64,000 bases of DNA from Heligmosomoides polygyrus polygyrus. Lineage: Eukaryota > Nematoda > Chromadorea > Rhabditida > Heligmosomidae. Below are positions 42,725-54,384 of the stretch, in pieces. The DNA is taken from the NCBI GenBank assembly GCA_947396885.1, contig OX377201.1, positions 7,550,934 through 7,614,933 of the forward strand. Direction: 5' to 3'. Each line of letters opens with the position of its first letter. Positions within the stretch are counted from its first letter, which is position 1. The notes beneath the pieces were generated by a model, which did not search any database, was not told the DNA's origin, and saw only the letters and a list, made by a program, of their open reading frames with translations. Both the position numbers and the translations under genes were made by a program.

Positions 42725-43734
42725 TCAATAAGAAATGAAGAGATGTGAGAACTTCCAGACAGTTAGCTCCATCCTTTAGACATTTGTAAAGGGAAGGAAT
42801 GTGTACTTAAAAAAGTATTTTTCCGAGACTCTTTAGTCTCCTAATCAACAAGAGAATAATCATCCAGCTGAAACATGCAGCTCATCTGGCCTCATTCTTT
42901 ATCGTCCGTAATTGCAGCGTTTGACTGATATGCAGAGTTGTTCGAGCTCGTTCTCCTCGTTGTTTCGCTAATGACAGTCAGCGCTGTTTGTTCGGTCCTC
43001 AAAACTTGCACGCAGCATCACAAATGTCTCTTGGTCAAACATCAAAGTTCGTTCTGCTGTTTTGCATCTAGTCAACAGAACTCTTGACCGTTACATTTCC
43101 TTTAATTTCATTTATTGCACAAGTTGTGCGCCTTCAACAAACTACAGTAGACAGAAACAAAAACATATGCTGCAGTCTGAGTGTTTTTCAATCCTTTGAT
43201 CCTAAATGTTTAGGAATCTTTACAAGATTTGAGATCGTAGCAAACTCATAGTTAGCAATTGGAGAGAGGCAAAATGAATATAGCAGCAGAACAAAAAGAA
43301 AAGAAGACGGAAAAGAGCTTGTGTGTTAATGCTTCTCTGCCGTTGCCATCACCATTACACCATCAATAAGCTGAAACGATGTGAGAGAGCGAGGACAATG
43401 TATGAAATGTTGAGAATGTGAATAAAAGACAATGAGTAATGCAACAAGCTGATGAATTTAATGATGGTTCGAAAAACACTCATACAATTGACAGCAACAA
43501 TGCAGAATAATATTCTTAAATATCTTTAAAGCAAGTTTTCTTCATCTGCCGGCATCTTCTTGGAATTTACGAGTATGAATGTTACTGCTGAAGACGGAAG
43601 GTGGTTAGAGACTCGCAACTATTGAGAACGCCGCGACCTCAAATAGTAGACGGAGCGGTACACTCAGTTAATCGGTGAAGCAGGCTAGGAGTTTTCCTCA
43701 TATCGGATATGTCCACCTGGAACGGGAACAGTTA
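42725..43734. other. No recognisable gene
   Basis: No frame over 60 codons and no shared repeat recognised in about 1 kb. Confidence 0.4.
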
Positions 43735-44700
43735 TCATAGACGAGAACTCCAAGATCCTCCGATACCTAGTAGTTGTAGAACATTGATTCTTTCTAGTTT
43801 GGCTGTAAAATCTTTGCCCGTTTTGCATTTTATAACGCCAAATGGAAGACGCTGTAGCCATCTTGCAACTCTATAGAAAAGTACATGAAACATTCTCGCG
43901 TAGTTGGGAGGGGGGGGGGCTAAGGATTCTTCTATAGTGCAAATTGAACCCTCCAGTTCTTTCACTACTTGGTATGAACGTCCAGTACTTACTAGGCTTC
44001 ATCTTGATTTCGCCCCGAAGAATACGAAAAACGAAGACAAGGTCGGCTATGATACGTCTGTGCTGCAAACTTTTCAACCCCAATTCTGTCATCCGAACGA
44101 CATAGCTTGGCATTGTACTCGAATTCGACCCAGGATAAGTGTGGTAAAAGACCAGTCCCGTGAAAGTTTTCTGGACCTTCTCAAGCGTAAGTATTTGCTT
44201 TTTGGAAAAAGGTTTCCATGCATGTGAACAATACTCAACATGGGGCAGAACGTATGATTTGTATAAACGAGTCAAAATTTGGCCGTTGTTGCGATGAATA
44301 TTGCGAAAGATTGTGAAAAGGGAGGTGAATATTTTTCTTACTACTTCATTGATGTGTTCTGAAAAATCGAGTTTATTGTCAATTATCACGCCAAGATCTC
44401 TGGAAACGTTACAGCTCTTGAGCGTAACGCCTTTTATGCTGTACTGATTTCTTGACCCTACTCCAATGTGCATCACAAAGCATTTATCTAAATTGACAGT
44501 CAGATCCCACTCCGAAGCCTAAGTGATCAGTTTTCTAAAACACCAAGATGGCTTTTCAGTCACTTCTATAAAGTCCTCTTCGTTGTAGGATCCGTATATT
44601 TTAATATCATCGGCATACATTTGGAGACCAATATTTTTGGTTTTCAAGAATGACTGAAGGCAAATCTATGGTGTAGATTAGAAACAGCAGGGGTGGACAA
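43735..44700 (-). pseudogene. CR1/jockey-like LINE, RT C-terminal part
   Basis: Minus strand from 44700: PLLFLIYTIDLPS, QMYADDIKIYGSYNEEDFIE (YADD near 44610), a TAG stop (44520-44522), then an open frame (43871-44476) with MMHIGVGSRNQYSIKGVTLK, VSRDLGVIIDNKLDFSEHIN, LTRLYKSYVLPHVEYCSHAW, KPFSKKQILTLEKVQKTFTG and LKSLQHRRIIADLVFVFRIL. This is the thumb and C-terminal domain of CR1-type LINE proteins. The 201-codon frame is the longest clean piece of a known family in the window. A C run replaces the expected codons near 43912. Confidence 0.88.
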
Positions 44701-44859
44701 AATTACATACTGGTGTGTTGAATTACTTACGAGTTTTAACTGTGGTCTTCCAGTCACAGCAAAAGTGTGCATTATTTACTTAGAGAAGAAATTATTCCTA
44801 AAAAAATATTTGTGGAAAAAAACGAACTTGCAGGGAATGACATTACGCTTATTTTGTTG

Positions 44860-44974
44860 ACTTGTATGAGTTAACTGAAACTGTTGAAGATTGGTTTTTT
44901 TGTTTTTTTAAGCAGCCTGTTTCATGAGTGAACTTAATGAGCTGCTGTAAATAAATAAATCAATAAATAAATAA
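44860..44974 (+). repeat. LINE 3' end with (TAAA)n tail
   Basis: Ends GCTGCTGTAAATAAATAAAT. Confidence 0.5.
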
Positions 44975-44990
44975 TTGGTGCTAGAGCCGG

Positions 44991-45080
44991 ATTCATCAAC
45001 AATTAAACCTTCGGGTTTGCCGGATATACAGGCAAAGGCATATGAGCAGCAAATTTGAGTGGATAGGTGAGGCCAAGATG
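44991..45080. repeat. End of the 2664-2810 MITE family
   Basis: GGATTCATCAACAATTAAAC matches the inverse of the right end at 2781-2803. The matching second end was not found. Confidence 0.4.
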
Positions 45081-45124
45081 ATTATTCTCTAGTTGATTAA
45101 GGATCTTCTTTTTTCTTTTTTTTC

Positions 45125-45740
45125 AAGAATTTCAAAAACACGCTACGGCCTGCAAAAAATGCAGTGCATCCTAAAAATGCTAGGTTGATTTGAAAAGTTC
45201 TAATATTGCTGCTAGTGAAACTTTTGTAGACGTTTGAGACTTCAAAGATGTGAAAGCACAAGATAACGAGATTTCTGTGGCGTGTAAATAGTCAGGATTG
45301 CGCCGTGCCTGCGCCTGAAACCTTGCATTTTAGACTCGATTGATTGTGCATGAATGCTGAATGCTTGTTCCATTCTTGTTGCCATTTGGCCACATAATCT
45401 TGTGTTGTGCTTCTTTTAACGTTTATAACTTGAAAATCACGAAAAAGACACGTAACAGTGAGTCTATTGATTGCACAATCTATCGCTATCGCTATCGTTC
45501 TAATAACGCTCTTTACGTATCGTATCTCGAGTCTGAAATGCAAGTTCGCAGGCGAGAGCATGGCGCAATCTTGACTATTTGCAGGTTAAAAAAATCTCGT
45601 TACCCTGTGCTTTCACATCTCCGCCGTCTCAAACGTCTTCAAAAGCTTCACTAGCAGCAATGTTAGAAGTTTTCAAATCATGCCTGCATTTTTTTGGGAT
45701 GCTCTGCATTTTTTGCAAGCCGTAGTGTGTTTTTAAGTTT
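45125..45740. mobile_element. FB-C foldback element
   Basis: Left blocks CACGCTACGGCCTGCAAAAA, ATTGCTGCTAGTGAAACTTT and ATGTGAAAGCACA recur inverted at 45520-45735. Arms are about 215 bp with a spacer of about 165 bp. The centre shares GCATGGCGCAATC with FB-B, so the two families may be related. No coding. Confidence 0.75.
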
Positions 45741-47439
45741 TCTGTATCAAGAAGCACAAGTAAATCGATACGGCCACTTTTTGGAGAAACTAACAACAAC
45801 TGACACGTTCTCAAGTGAAACACAACCAATCGAATATAAAATGCACGAATTCAGACGAGTGCATGGCGTAATCCAAACAGGTCATATGTCAGAAAATTTT
45901 TATTTTCTTAAGACTTTATAAGAATTCCTAACTTCTTCAGTACCTTTACTGTGAGCAAAGTTATCACCTTTCAGCAGTGTACACATTTTTTTGAGACACC
46001 CTGTAAAAACACTTCCCCGCCACGCGGGTCTTATGAATCCGACGTCTCGAGCAACAATCGTTTATAAGAGAGCACACCAGAACCTCAAACTTGGGTAAGT
46101 GAACCAAAATGAACAATTAAAATGTTAGCAAAAATACTACACGAAATGAAGAAATACATTTTACAGATGCGTAAAAGGTGAACTGAGACTCATCAAGAAC
46201 TAAGAGCACAATCAGGAAACTACCACACAAGGCCCTAGGATAACCAGCAAGAATGACAGGGGGTAAAGGCTATAGGTCATGGAGCGTTTGCTGAGGTTTT
46301 TACACCATCGCACCCGCGGTTGTCGCACCCAAGGTTTTAGGAATAAAGTCGCAAAATCAGTCACTGGAGGTCGCAAAATCCGTCTTATATCGCCGAAGGT
46401 GGATTCCCTTAGGATGAACGGATCACCGGAGACCGATGGAGGACGGCAGGAATCGGCAGAGTGCGGAAGGGTGATGGGAGACGGAGAATGAATCTTCCCC
46501 GCTCTGAGCTGCCCTTTAACGTGCTTGGGGAACGTTCTAGAACTGGGCGTCAATATTGGATGGGTAGTTCAAATCCCGGTTGCGCGCGATCAGCGGGTCA
46601 ACGGAACGCCGCTCGCAGCCCTCAGCAATCGCTCCCTGAGTGAAATCGCATGTGTTTTTCCTGAACAAGTACAAAAATCGCCTTCCACGATACCCTGTAT
46701 AGTTGCTTATATTAGTCCGCCCTAAACTCAACTCTACTAGTTAGCCGAAACATTATCCGGAGCTCTTTTGGAGTGGCGAGTTCAAATAAGCTAACTCCAG
46801 CCTAGAGTGAGCGTTTCTGGTTAGGATAAAAACAGCCTGAATAAACAGAATGATGCAAGAGAAAAGCCCGTTTACGTGATTCTGTTGTTCAGAATCCCGT
46901 TCTTCTGAGCTCCATAGTCGAGTGCAGCTTTCTGCAGGCTATCGTTTTTGAAGAATTTCTCATTCAAATGTCTTTCGAATTGAGAGGCGAGAAGGAGAGC
47001 CCAGTCGATTACGGCGGTTGACATACCGTAGTGCAAATCCTCTTTATCGCTTGCCTGGTGTTCTATGTAGCTGCACTTGTCGATCTTCTAGAACTTGTTA
47101 AAAGAGTTGTCTACCACAGACTTCTCAGTGCATCTGACTTGCTTGTGCTGTTATTTTTGATAGCCATCCAGCAGCTGCGCGTGTACTTTCTCCTTCAGGT
47201 TCTCTTTTCATCCCTCCCACCAGCAGAATGATCACTACAACTGTTCCCAATTTCTAGATTCAGTTTACCGGCGCACTGCTATGGTTCGGGCTAGCATACC
47301 AAAATCATGTAGATGCGATCTCTATTCTTAATATTCATAGATTTGTTCTCAGTTTAGCACACTTTCTATCGCTCCTATCATTTCTTTCCCCCACTTCGTT
47401 TCTTTCTCCTTTATTTTCTATCTTTTTATTTCTTGTGTT
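45741..47439. other. No recognisable gene
   Basis: Frames up to 113 codons (46212-46553 minus) lack motifs. GAGACACCCTGTA (45982) and GATACCCTGTATA (46690) resemble single Tc-like ends without mates. Confidence 0.35.
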
Positions 47440-47580
47440 TAATACAAGTCAGAGCAGCTTAATCTCAGTTTTTTTCAGTTCTCCCTTCGCTACACGCTAT
47501 AAAGTTGGGCATTTGCTAAATAAGTAAATAAACAAATATTCCAAATAACAACAAAAATAAACAATAGCAAATAAACAATA
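47440..47580 (+). repeat. Probable LINE 3' end, A-rich tail
   Basis: Ends TTTGCTAAATAAGTAAATAA and a further A-rich stretch. Confidence 0.35.
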
Positions 47581-47585
47581 TAAGT

Positions 47586-47640
47586 AGCATTCGTGGCGCA
47601 TTTCAAAAAGAAGTTGTTTAACGCCGTCCTTTATCCTGTT
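47586..47640 (+). repeat. SINE-1 3' end
   Basis: AGCATTCGTGGCGCATTTC to CGCCGTCCTTTATCCTG. Confidence 0.75.
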
Positions 47641-47809
47641 CATCATTCAGCCATTAGTTTTAGCCTACTGATCCTGTAAGCCATCAGTTTTTGGCGCTTT
47701 TCTGGTTGCTCCCCGTTTCTCGCTGCTTCCATATTCAATGAGCAAGAAGCTTGTCTACAATTATCGTTTCGGCGAAATCGTGGATTTTGATTTTGTTATT
47801 ATGATTAGG

Positions 47810-48096
47810 TCACGTGATGGCGCAGTCGGTGGAGGTGCCGGCTGTCGCGTGCACCCTCTACCAGGTTCCTGGTTCGGATTTTCCGATCTTTGCCGACCAA
47901 GCATTCCATCCCTCCGGGGTAGGTACGTTTGTACCAGACGCTGGGGGAGGAGAAAGCACTGACTTGTTTATCGGCTGGCCATCGCAAATCATTGTGCGGC
48001 CAAATTCGTATTCAATTCGCCTCCACGATATCCCGTAGAAGTAGAATGCGTGGCACATCCTAAAAAGGAGCGCTGTCTTTTGTCCTTTTATCCTTT
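47810..48096 (+). repeat. SINE-1, full length with 14-bp target duplication
   Basis: TTATTATGATTAGG (47796-47809) and TTATTATGATTTGG (48097-48110) bracket the unit, which runs from GATGGCGCAGTCGGTGGAGG to CTTTTATCCTTT. Confidence 0.92.
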
Positions 48097-48347
48097 TTAT
48101 TATGATTTGGAACATTTGTACTGCTGCGCCTAAGGTTTTCAAAGGGGATCTTGAGACATGAAGGGTATCTCTTATGGTTACATCTAACCTAGTACACTAG
48201 TACTCTACTAGACAGTTTCACTGCCTACAAGACTCACGAGTTGCAGCCGAACGATTCGAACTTGACCGAGTTATTGCGCTCTGAACGCGCGTGCGCGTGC
48301 AATTTGTGGGCAGTCACCCCTTCGGTTGATACGTTCGGTTAAATATA

Positions 48348-48670
48348 CATTGTTTCCGGCGCACTCCAAAGGCTAGCTAGACAGCCTTAGAGCAATTCCT
48401 GGAAAGGGCGGCTGAGAATTTCTGATAAAACTCCCCAAACGCTCACTCTGCAGGCTGCCGTGCCCACTCGATTGAAATGTCCGATCTTATATGCATTGTG
48501 CCCGGCGCACTCCAAAGGCAAGCTGGACAGTCTTAGAGCAATTCCTGGAAAGGGCGGCTGAGAATTTCTGATAAAACGTCCCAAACACTCACTCTAAGGC
48601 TGTCGCGCCCACTCGTTCTACAGGTTGTCACGCACACCCGATTAATTGTGTTAGGCCTATATGCATTGTT
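48348..48670 (+). repeat. Tandem repeat, period about 146 bp
   Basis: CATTGTTTCCGGCGCACTCC (48348) and CATTGTGCCCGGCGCACTCC (48494) start two units sharing GAGCAATTCCTGGAAAGGGC and GAGAATTTCTGATAAAAC. A third start (CATTGTTC) lies at 48664. Confidence 0.85.
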
Positions 48671-49107
48671 CAACTCTATTAAAATTTATATGTCAGAAGA
48701 TAGAGCTCGAGCTGCTGAGTTGAAATATATGCTTTTTCACAAGTATTTGATTTTAAAAGAGTTATTTTAAAAAGCCGCTTTGGAACGCTCCAAAACGGCT
48801 TTTTCGGCAATTGACCAAAAGACGTGCGTGGTACTGTAGAATGGAGCGTCAGGTATGTAGGTTCTTTATTTAGTATTTTTCTCCAAAATAAAGCAACCGT
48901 TCGCTTATAAAATTCTGGTGTCTCGAAATTTCCGAAATGTGTGAGCTCTTTTGTGCTGCTTTAGATTGACATATTAACTTATTACAGAGAAATGAAGTGA
49001 GGTGTATGCACCCTTCTTTCGCTTTGGTCATGTTATTGCGGCAAGGCGCACTGTCAATTTATTTATTATTTATTTAGTAATTAAACATTGAATTGAACTC
49101 ATGCAAT
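48671..49107. other. No gene; one short hairpin
   Basis: AAAAGCCGCTTTGGA (48769-48783) pairs with TCCAAAACGGCTTTT (48788-48802) with one mismatch, followed by a T run. Otherwise AT-rich. Confidence 0.4.
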
Positions 49108-49408
49108 AAGGATAAAGGATAGAAGGTAAAGCACGGCGTTATTCAATCTTTTTCGGGTTGCGCCACGCATTCTACTTGTAAGGTATGTTCAAGAGGTGAT
49201 TTGAATACGTGTTAGGCCTATAGAATGAATTGCGGTGATCAGCCGATGAACAAGTCAGCGCTTTACCCTCTCCCGGCCGGCGCCTGTTACCTACTTATCT
49301 ACCCCGGAGGGATGGAAGGCTTGGTCGGCCTGGGCGGGAAATTCGAACCAAGAACCTGGTATCGGGTGCATGCGGCAACCGGCTCCTCCTCCGATTGCGC
49401 TACACTCA
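49108..49408 (-). repeat. SINE-1, near full length
   Basis: AAGGATAAAGGATAGAAGG tail at left, CTCCGATTGCGCTACACTC at right. Confidence 0.85.
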
Positions 49409-49414
49409 CACGAA

Positions 49415-50195
49415 TTCCTATGTAGAAGTCCAAGGTGAGCTCCTATAGAACGGCTGTGATGATTTTCGCTCCGCTCTGCTCCTGTTGTCACCGCGACATA
49501 CTCGAGTTAGCCATCCATCCATCAAATGGATGAATATTTGCTCAGCAACAAATGATCCAAATCCCTATCCCACAGCGCCAATTGGCTCTGCATTACACAA
49601 GTACAAGATTAATGCCATGCATTCTTAGTTCTTTCTTTGCTCCAAAAACCACATCGCACAAATGCATTTGCAGCAAGAACCGCTCTAATGAACGACTATC
49701 TGGAAGAGAACAAAGATAGAGCATTAGACGACTCTTCCTCGACTCAGGAGCGCTCGTTCTCTCATCCTTCAGAGACTTCAATATTTATTTATTTATTTAT
49801 TTATTTATTTACTCAAGAAGACATGCTCTACGATATGAAAAAATGAAAATCAGAATCAAGCCTTGCATAGAAAGAAAAATGAATAAGAGGACAGCACAAC
49901 GATATGACTAGCAGTTAGCGATATTCTCACGCATATCAAATCAGCAACCAAATCTGAAAATTTGCAGCTAACTAAGAAAACTAAACTAATAATCAACTTA
50001 CCAGCAATTATACACTTAAATGGGCTGCTCCGCTAACTTTAGGAGCTAGTAACTGCTTGGGGAAAAGTATGGAGTATGACTGGAAAAACCGAAATATATT
50101 TTCAGTCCAATTGTTTCAGTATGTTATTACAAGCATATGTTTCGCTTGTTCTTATTATGTTTTAGTGTATTTTTAAAATATATTTGCGTGCTGCG
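49415..50195. other. No gene; (ATTT)n tract at 49783-49811
   Basis: The ATTT tract could be the tail of a minus-strand LINE 3' end lying to its right, since its complement is (TAAA)n. No coding left. Confidence 0.4.
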
Positions 50196-50199
50196 TGCT

Positions 50200-50570
50200 A
50201 CGAAGCCTGCTACAAAGGGCTGGTAGGCAGTGGTAGGAGCGCTGGCTATCGCGTGCACTCGAATGAAGGGTTCTTGGTACGAGTCCCGCCCGGTTCAATA
50301 AAGTTTTCCTTCCGGTCGGCGATTTGATAGACTTGAAGGATAAAACATTGACTTTCATCGGCAGCCCACTCAGGTCATTGTGCAGGCTAAATACGCTAAA
50401 CTCTCTAGAACTATACCGTCTCCGTGTTCCGAATTCCGGTTTCCGGCCATTTTTGAGCGTTTCCGTTCTGTCTTTCCCCTTCCGCTTTTTCCAGAGAAAT
50501 TTCCGCACATCCCTGTGTAGAATGCATGGCGCACCTCGAGAAAGATTTGAGTAACGCTGACCTTCATTTT
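50200..50570 (+). repeat. SINE-1, variant copy with insertion
   Basis: GCAGTGGTAGGAGCGCTGGC, TCTTGGTACGAGTCCCGCCC, CATCGGCAGCCCACTCAGGT, then about 100 bp of unrelated sequence before GTAGAATGCATGGCGCACC. Confidence 0.7.
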
Positions 50571-50616
50571 TCATCCCTTATGAGTTCAGCATCGTTCAGA
50601 GAGTTTGTGGACACTC

Positions 50617-50830
50617 GTAGCGCAGTCGGAAAAGGGCTGAACCCTCGCGATCACTTCGATCGATTCAAGGTTTTCGTCTCGCTCAGAACAATTAAACTAT
50701 GCATACACATCTCCGTGCTAGGTGATTTACCACCGGACGGACTTCTGTGAAAAGAGAAGCATTGAACCTGGCTTGTTCATCGGCTGGCTGGCAGTGAGCG
50801 TCGGCAAGACATCTCCTAGAATAAATTAGG
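50617..50830 (+). repeat. SINE-1, degenerate
   Basis: CGTAGCGCAGTCGGAAAAGG and later CTTGTTCATCGGCTGGC with an altered middle. Confidence 0.55.
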
Positions 50831-50914
50831 AAAAGAATAAGTAAAAATTCATTTTGTGTTTGTTTCCTCAGAGAAGTCCGCGAGAATTATTCTTCTTTCT
50901 TCTGTGGCTGGGGG

Positions 50915-51200
50915 AGCATGTAGCACAGTGGGAGGAGTTGCCAGCTGTCGCGTGCACCCAATTTCAGATTCCTGGTTCGGATTTCGCTCCCAAGCTAACA
51001 AAACCTTCCATCCCTCCGGGTTTGGTGAATTGGTACCAGACTTGTCTGGAAAGATAAAGCGCTGACTTGTTCATCGGCTGGCCACCGCACGTATCAGCAA
51101 ACACGCACTCAAATCGCCTTCATGGCATCCCATAGAAGTAGAATGCGTGGCGCATCCGAAAAGGGATCGAGTAATGCCGTCCCTCATCTTTATCCTATCT
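50915..51200 (+). repeat. SINE-1, near full length
   Basis: GAGCATGTAGCACAGTGGGA, TTCCTGGTTCGGATTTCGCT, GAATGCGTGGCGCATCCGA. Confidence 0.85.
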
Positions 51201-51295
51201 TCACCCTTTCTGTGGCTGTAGGCTACTTAGGCCTTATTTAAAAGTATGCAAAAGAGTATGATTAAAAAATTAAGGTTCAATTTATGTTAAGGGGA

Positions 51296-51530
51296 TAGAG
51301 AAATAAGGGACGGTGTTCGCGGTGAATCTCTGTTAGTATGTGTTTTGATTAGTAGAGGCTGTTCGAATGAGTATTTCTCCATACGGTGTCTAGCCGATAG
51401 ACAAGTCATTGCGTGATCATTCCCAGTCTGACACCAGTCGACCGAGGGGATGGAAGGCTTTATTAGCTTGGGCAGGATCCGAATCTGGAATATGGTGCTC
51501 GCGACAGACGGCGCCTCCTCGACCTGCGCC
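51296..51530 (-). repeat. SINE-1, shortened
   Basis: GATAGAGAAATAAGGGACGG at the tail, GACGGCGCCTCCTCGACCTG at the head; several small deletions. Confidence 0.75.
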
Positions 51531-51599
51531 CAAAAGATATTGCATTTATAAAAAATGTATATAAAATTATTGAACACATTTGTTGAAGCCTGGAGCGGC

Positions 51600-51720
51600 T
51601 GATATAGAGGCTATATGTTGTTACAGGATGTTTTGTTACGATCAAAACTCTTGCGCCAGGCGGGACTCGAACCCGCATCTTCTGCTTTCCGGGCAGCGAT
51701 GTTCGTCTTACACCTATAAA
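51600..51720 (-). repeat. TLR element, minus strand, truncated
   Basis: GGATGTTTTGTTACGATCAA, GCGCCAGGCGGGACTCGAAC (B-box complement), then GCATCTTCTGCTTTCCGGGC. The 5' end of the head is rearranged. Confidence 0.7.
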
Positions 51721-51813
51721 ATTATTGTTGTTAGCACTATTCTTTGACGCTTTAGAGACTGAATAAAATTTCACAAATAAAACTACCTACTACTTCATTT
51801 GCATGTATATGTA

Positions 51814-52188
51814 GAATGCGTGGCGCGTGTAGCGCAGCCGAAGGAGGCGCCGATTGTCGCATGCGCCCGATACCAGGTTCCTGGTTCGGATTTCCCGCCC
51901 AGGCCAAACAAGCCTTCCATCCCTCCGGGGTCGGTGAATTGGTACCAGACTTGTCTGGAAAGAGTAAAGCGCTGACTTATCCATCGGCCGGCCAACGCAA
52001 GTCACTGTACGCCCAGTAAGCTTTCAAATCACCTCCACGACCTCCTGTAGAAATAGAATGCGTGGCGCATCCCAAAAGGGATTGAGTAACGCCACCCTTT
52101 ATCCAAATCCTTTATGTATGTAGAATGCGTGGCGCATCCCAAAAAAGGATGACTAACGCCGACCTTCACTTTTCATCCTTTGAGTGAG
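51814..52188 (+). repeat. SINE-1 with extra 3' ends on both sides
   Basis: A full unit (GCGTGTAGCGCAGCCGAAGG to AACGCCACCCTTTATCC, about 51825-52100) is preceded by a fused piece of 3' end (TGTAGAATGCGTGGCG at 51810-51826). A second 3' end follows at 52118-52188 (GTAGAATGCGTGGCGCATCC). This is a tail-to-head tandem arrangement. Confidence 0.8.
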
Positions 52189-52189
52189 T

Positions 52190-53065
52190 TCGATTTAGGT
52201 AGTGAGTTAGGGAGTATACATGTACAGTTTCTCCGAATTAGTTTCTACACGTTCCAATCGTGTGCACAATGTCACGTGTGTCGATGTGGTGCGTGGCGCA
52301 GCGCTTAAGGAATTCACACACCCTGCCTTCTCCTCCTCTCGTGTTCTCTAGCTTTTGCTGGTTTATCCCACAGTGTATCCACTTTAGGTCTTGCCTCTTG
52401 TTCCTTTTTCTGCAAGAATTCAACTTCCAGAACATTCTGGATCCTAAAGATTGGCAAGAAGTTGAAACTTGAGCAAAATGGAAAGTCCCTGAATGAGATG
52501 CAGACATCAAAAGCAGTCCACAGAAACTTGGAAAAAGCTTTTCGGGCAATAGCCGAGGGAATCAGACACTGCCAGAGAAACGTCACTTTGGAAATGCATC
52601 TACCCATGAAGATAAGAAAGTGACTGACGGCTCTTAGACAGCTTGAAGTGGTCCCGTCTGGGGAAAAACTCTTCTCGAACAACTTAGATTTCCATTTAGG
52701 TCGCCGCTGGGTCGCCTTCTCGAGAAGTGAGGGGGGGGGGGAGTTCTAACGTTGGGAAAAGGTTACTAATTGCTGTCAATGCAACGTCTTTGCTGGTTCC
52801 TGTCGTGTGCCAGAGTGGCCCATTAGATCGTCATCGTTCGCTCTAGTGACAGCGTCGTAGTCTTCGCTCAGGACTTTTATGGGGACTCCAGTGAACGCTT
52901 CGGAAGGCGTCTTGGTGTTCTTTTGACACTCCGCGTAATCCACCTCCGAAAGATGTCCAAAGGGTTTCAGCAAAACGTATTACTTGAGCGGCCCACCTAA
53001 ATTTCGATGCCTAGTGGGGCAGCTGATGCAAATGCTACAACGAAGGCCATCCTTGTGCTCTAGTC
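52190..53065. other. No recognised gene; segment shared with 11.2 kb
   Basis: Frames of 103 and 122 codons (minus) overlap in different phases. A 65-codon minus frame (52776-52973) reads KPFGHLSEVDYAECQKNTKT and is of unknown origin. 52910-53010 resembles 11220-11325. G run near 52731. Confidence 0.35.
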
Positions 53066-53067
53066 GG

Positions 53068-53932
53068 TATATGCAATTTTCGCGTTAAATCGGACACTTT
53101 TCAAATCAACTTCGACACCTTTCAAATCGAATTGGACATTCTTCTAGGCCAACTTGACGCTTCTGAAAACGCATTTTTTTCCATTCTACAAATTTTTCTC
53201 CAATTTTCCAAATTAAAACCTTCTTCCACGTTAAAATAGAGACTGACCAAGATGGTTAAGATAATTTTTGCTCAAGGAAAATTTAGTATGACTTCATTAA
53301 TGCTTCAATACACTTGCTCCAATATAGGTAAGGATACTGTTTGAAGTTGATTTTTTATTTTCCGAGGAAAAATTGTAAATTCAAAATATGTCTTAAAGCG
53401 CAGAAAGACGGAAAACAATGTAAGTGCTGCTTAATTGGAACAGCGATGTGAGGATATGTATGTTTTTAGACTGTTTTGTAGTACCGTTTACATCCGTACG
53501 TTTGCATTTCAAAGAAAAATTTTTCGCCATAAATCAAATAAAAATCGTGTGCATGGCGCGATCCTCTTTAAGCACAAAAAGTCGCCACCTCTCCAAATTT
53601 TAAAATAGGTTTTAAGCCAATATTTCTCCTCGAAAAATCAAATTTCATAAAACCTCAAAGAGTTTGTTCATTTACTGGGGAAGGTGACTTAAAAAATTAT
53701 AGAAAGTCAACTACATTCTTCTTAAACAAAAAAATTGCGCTAATCTCTCGAAGAGTTCCTAGTTTGATCTGCAAGGCGCTCTTTATGATCCGGAAGATGT
53801 TCAATTTCAGTTTAAAAGCGTCAGGCTTACTTATAAGAGTGTGCAGCTTAATCTGAAAACTGTTCATTTGGCTTGAAAGGTGTCCAATTTGAATTTAAAA
53901 AAAGTCTCTAATTTGACGTGAAATTGGTATAC
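53068..53932. mobile_element. FB-B foldback element
   Basis: Left arm CGCGTTAAATCGGACACTTT and TCGAATTGGACATTCTTCTA; right arm AAAGGTGTCCAATTTGAATT and AATTTGACGTGAAATTGGTA. The centre has GTGCATGGCGCGATCCTC. Confidence 0.72.
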
Positions 53933-54384
53933 ACGACGCTTTTCCTCTCCAATAAGCGAGAAGAGCCCACTGAGCTATTCTGGCACACGACAGAGACTCA
54001 TGTTGACATAGATGGCGCTCGCTTGCACAACTTTAATGTCGTCGTATTTAATGTTATTGAAGAACTATGAGAGTAATATTTTAAAAAATTATTAAAGTGA
54101 ATAAAAATATCATAATGATTTAAATAATTTTGCACATAGATTTACACCTGATTCTATTCTATTTATTAAGATTGACGTGACAGATGACAAACGGATACTG
54201 GTGACGCGACTACTCTCCAAATCTTCTTCAACACGGGAAGAGGAGGAGCAGTTCCACGGTGTTTAGCCCTCTCAACCGCTCATACACCCATGATTCCACT
54301 CATTCTAGAGAAGCCAGTCTTTTATTAGACAAATTTTTCACGCGCACTTCTTTTAGTCACAAAAAAAACAACTATTTTCCAGTT
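53933..54384. other. No recognisable gene, AT-rich centre
   Basis: 54060-54180 is very AT-rich. No repeat recognised. Confidence 0.4.

Noticed and set aside
45980..46700. A Tc-like element between GAGACACCCTGTA and GATACCCTGTATA
   Set aside because: Both read as right ends in the same direction with different inner sequence, so they cannot be the two ends of one element.
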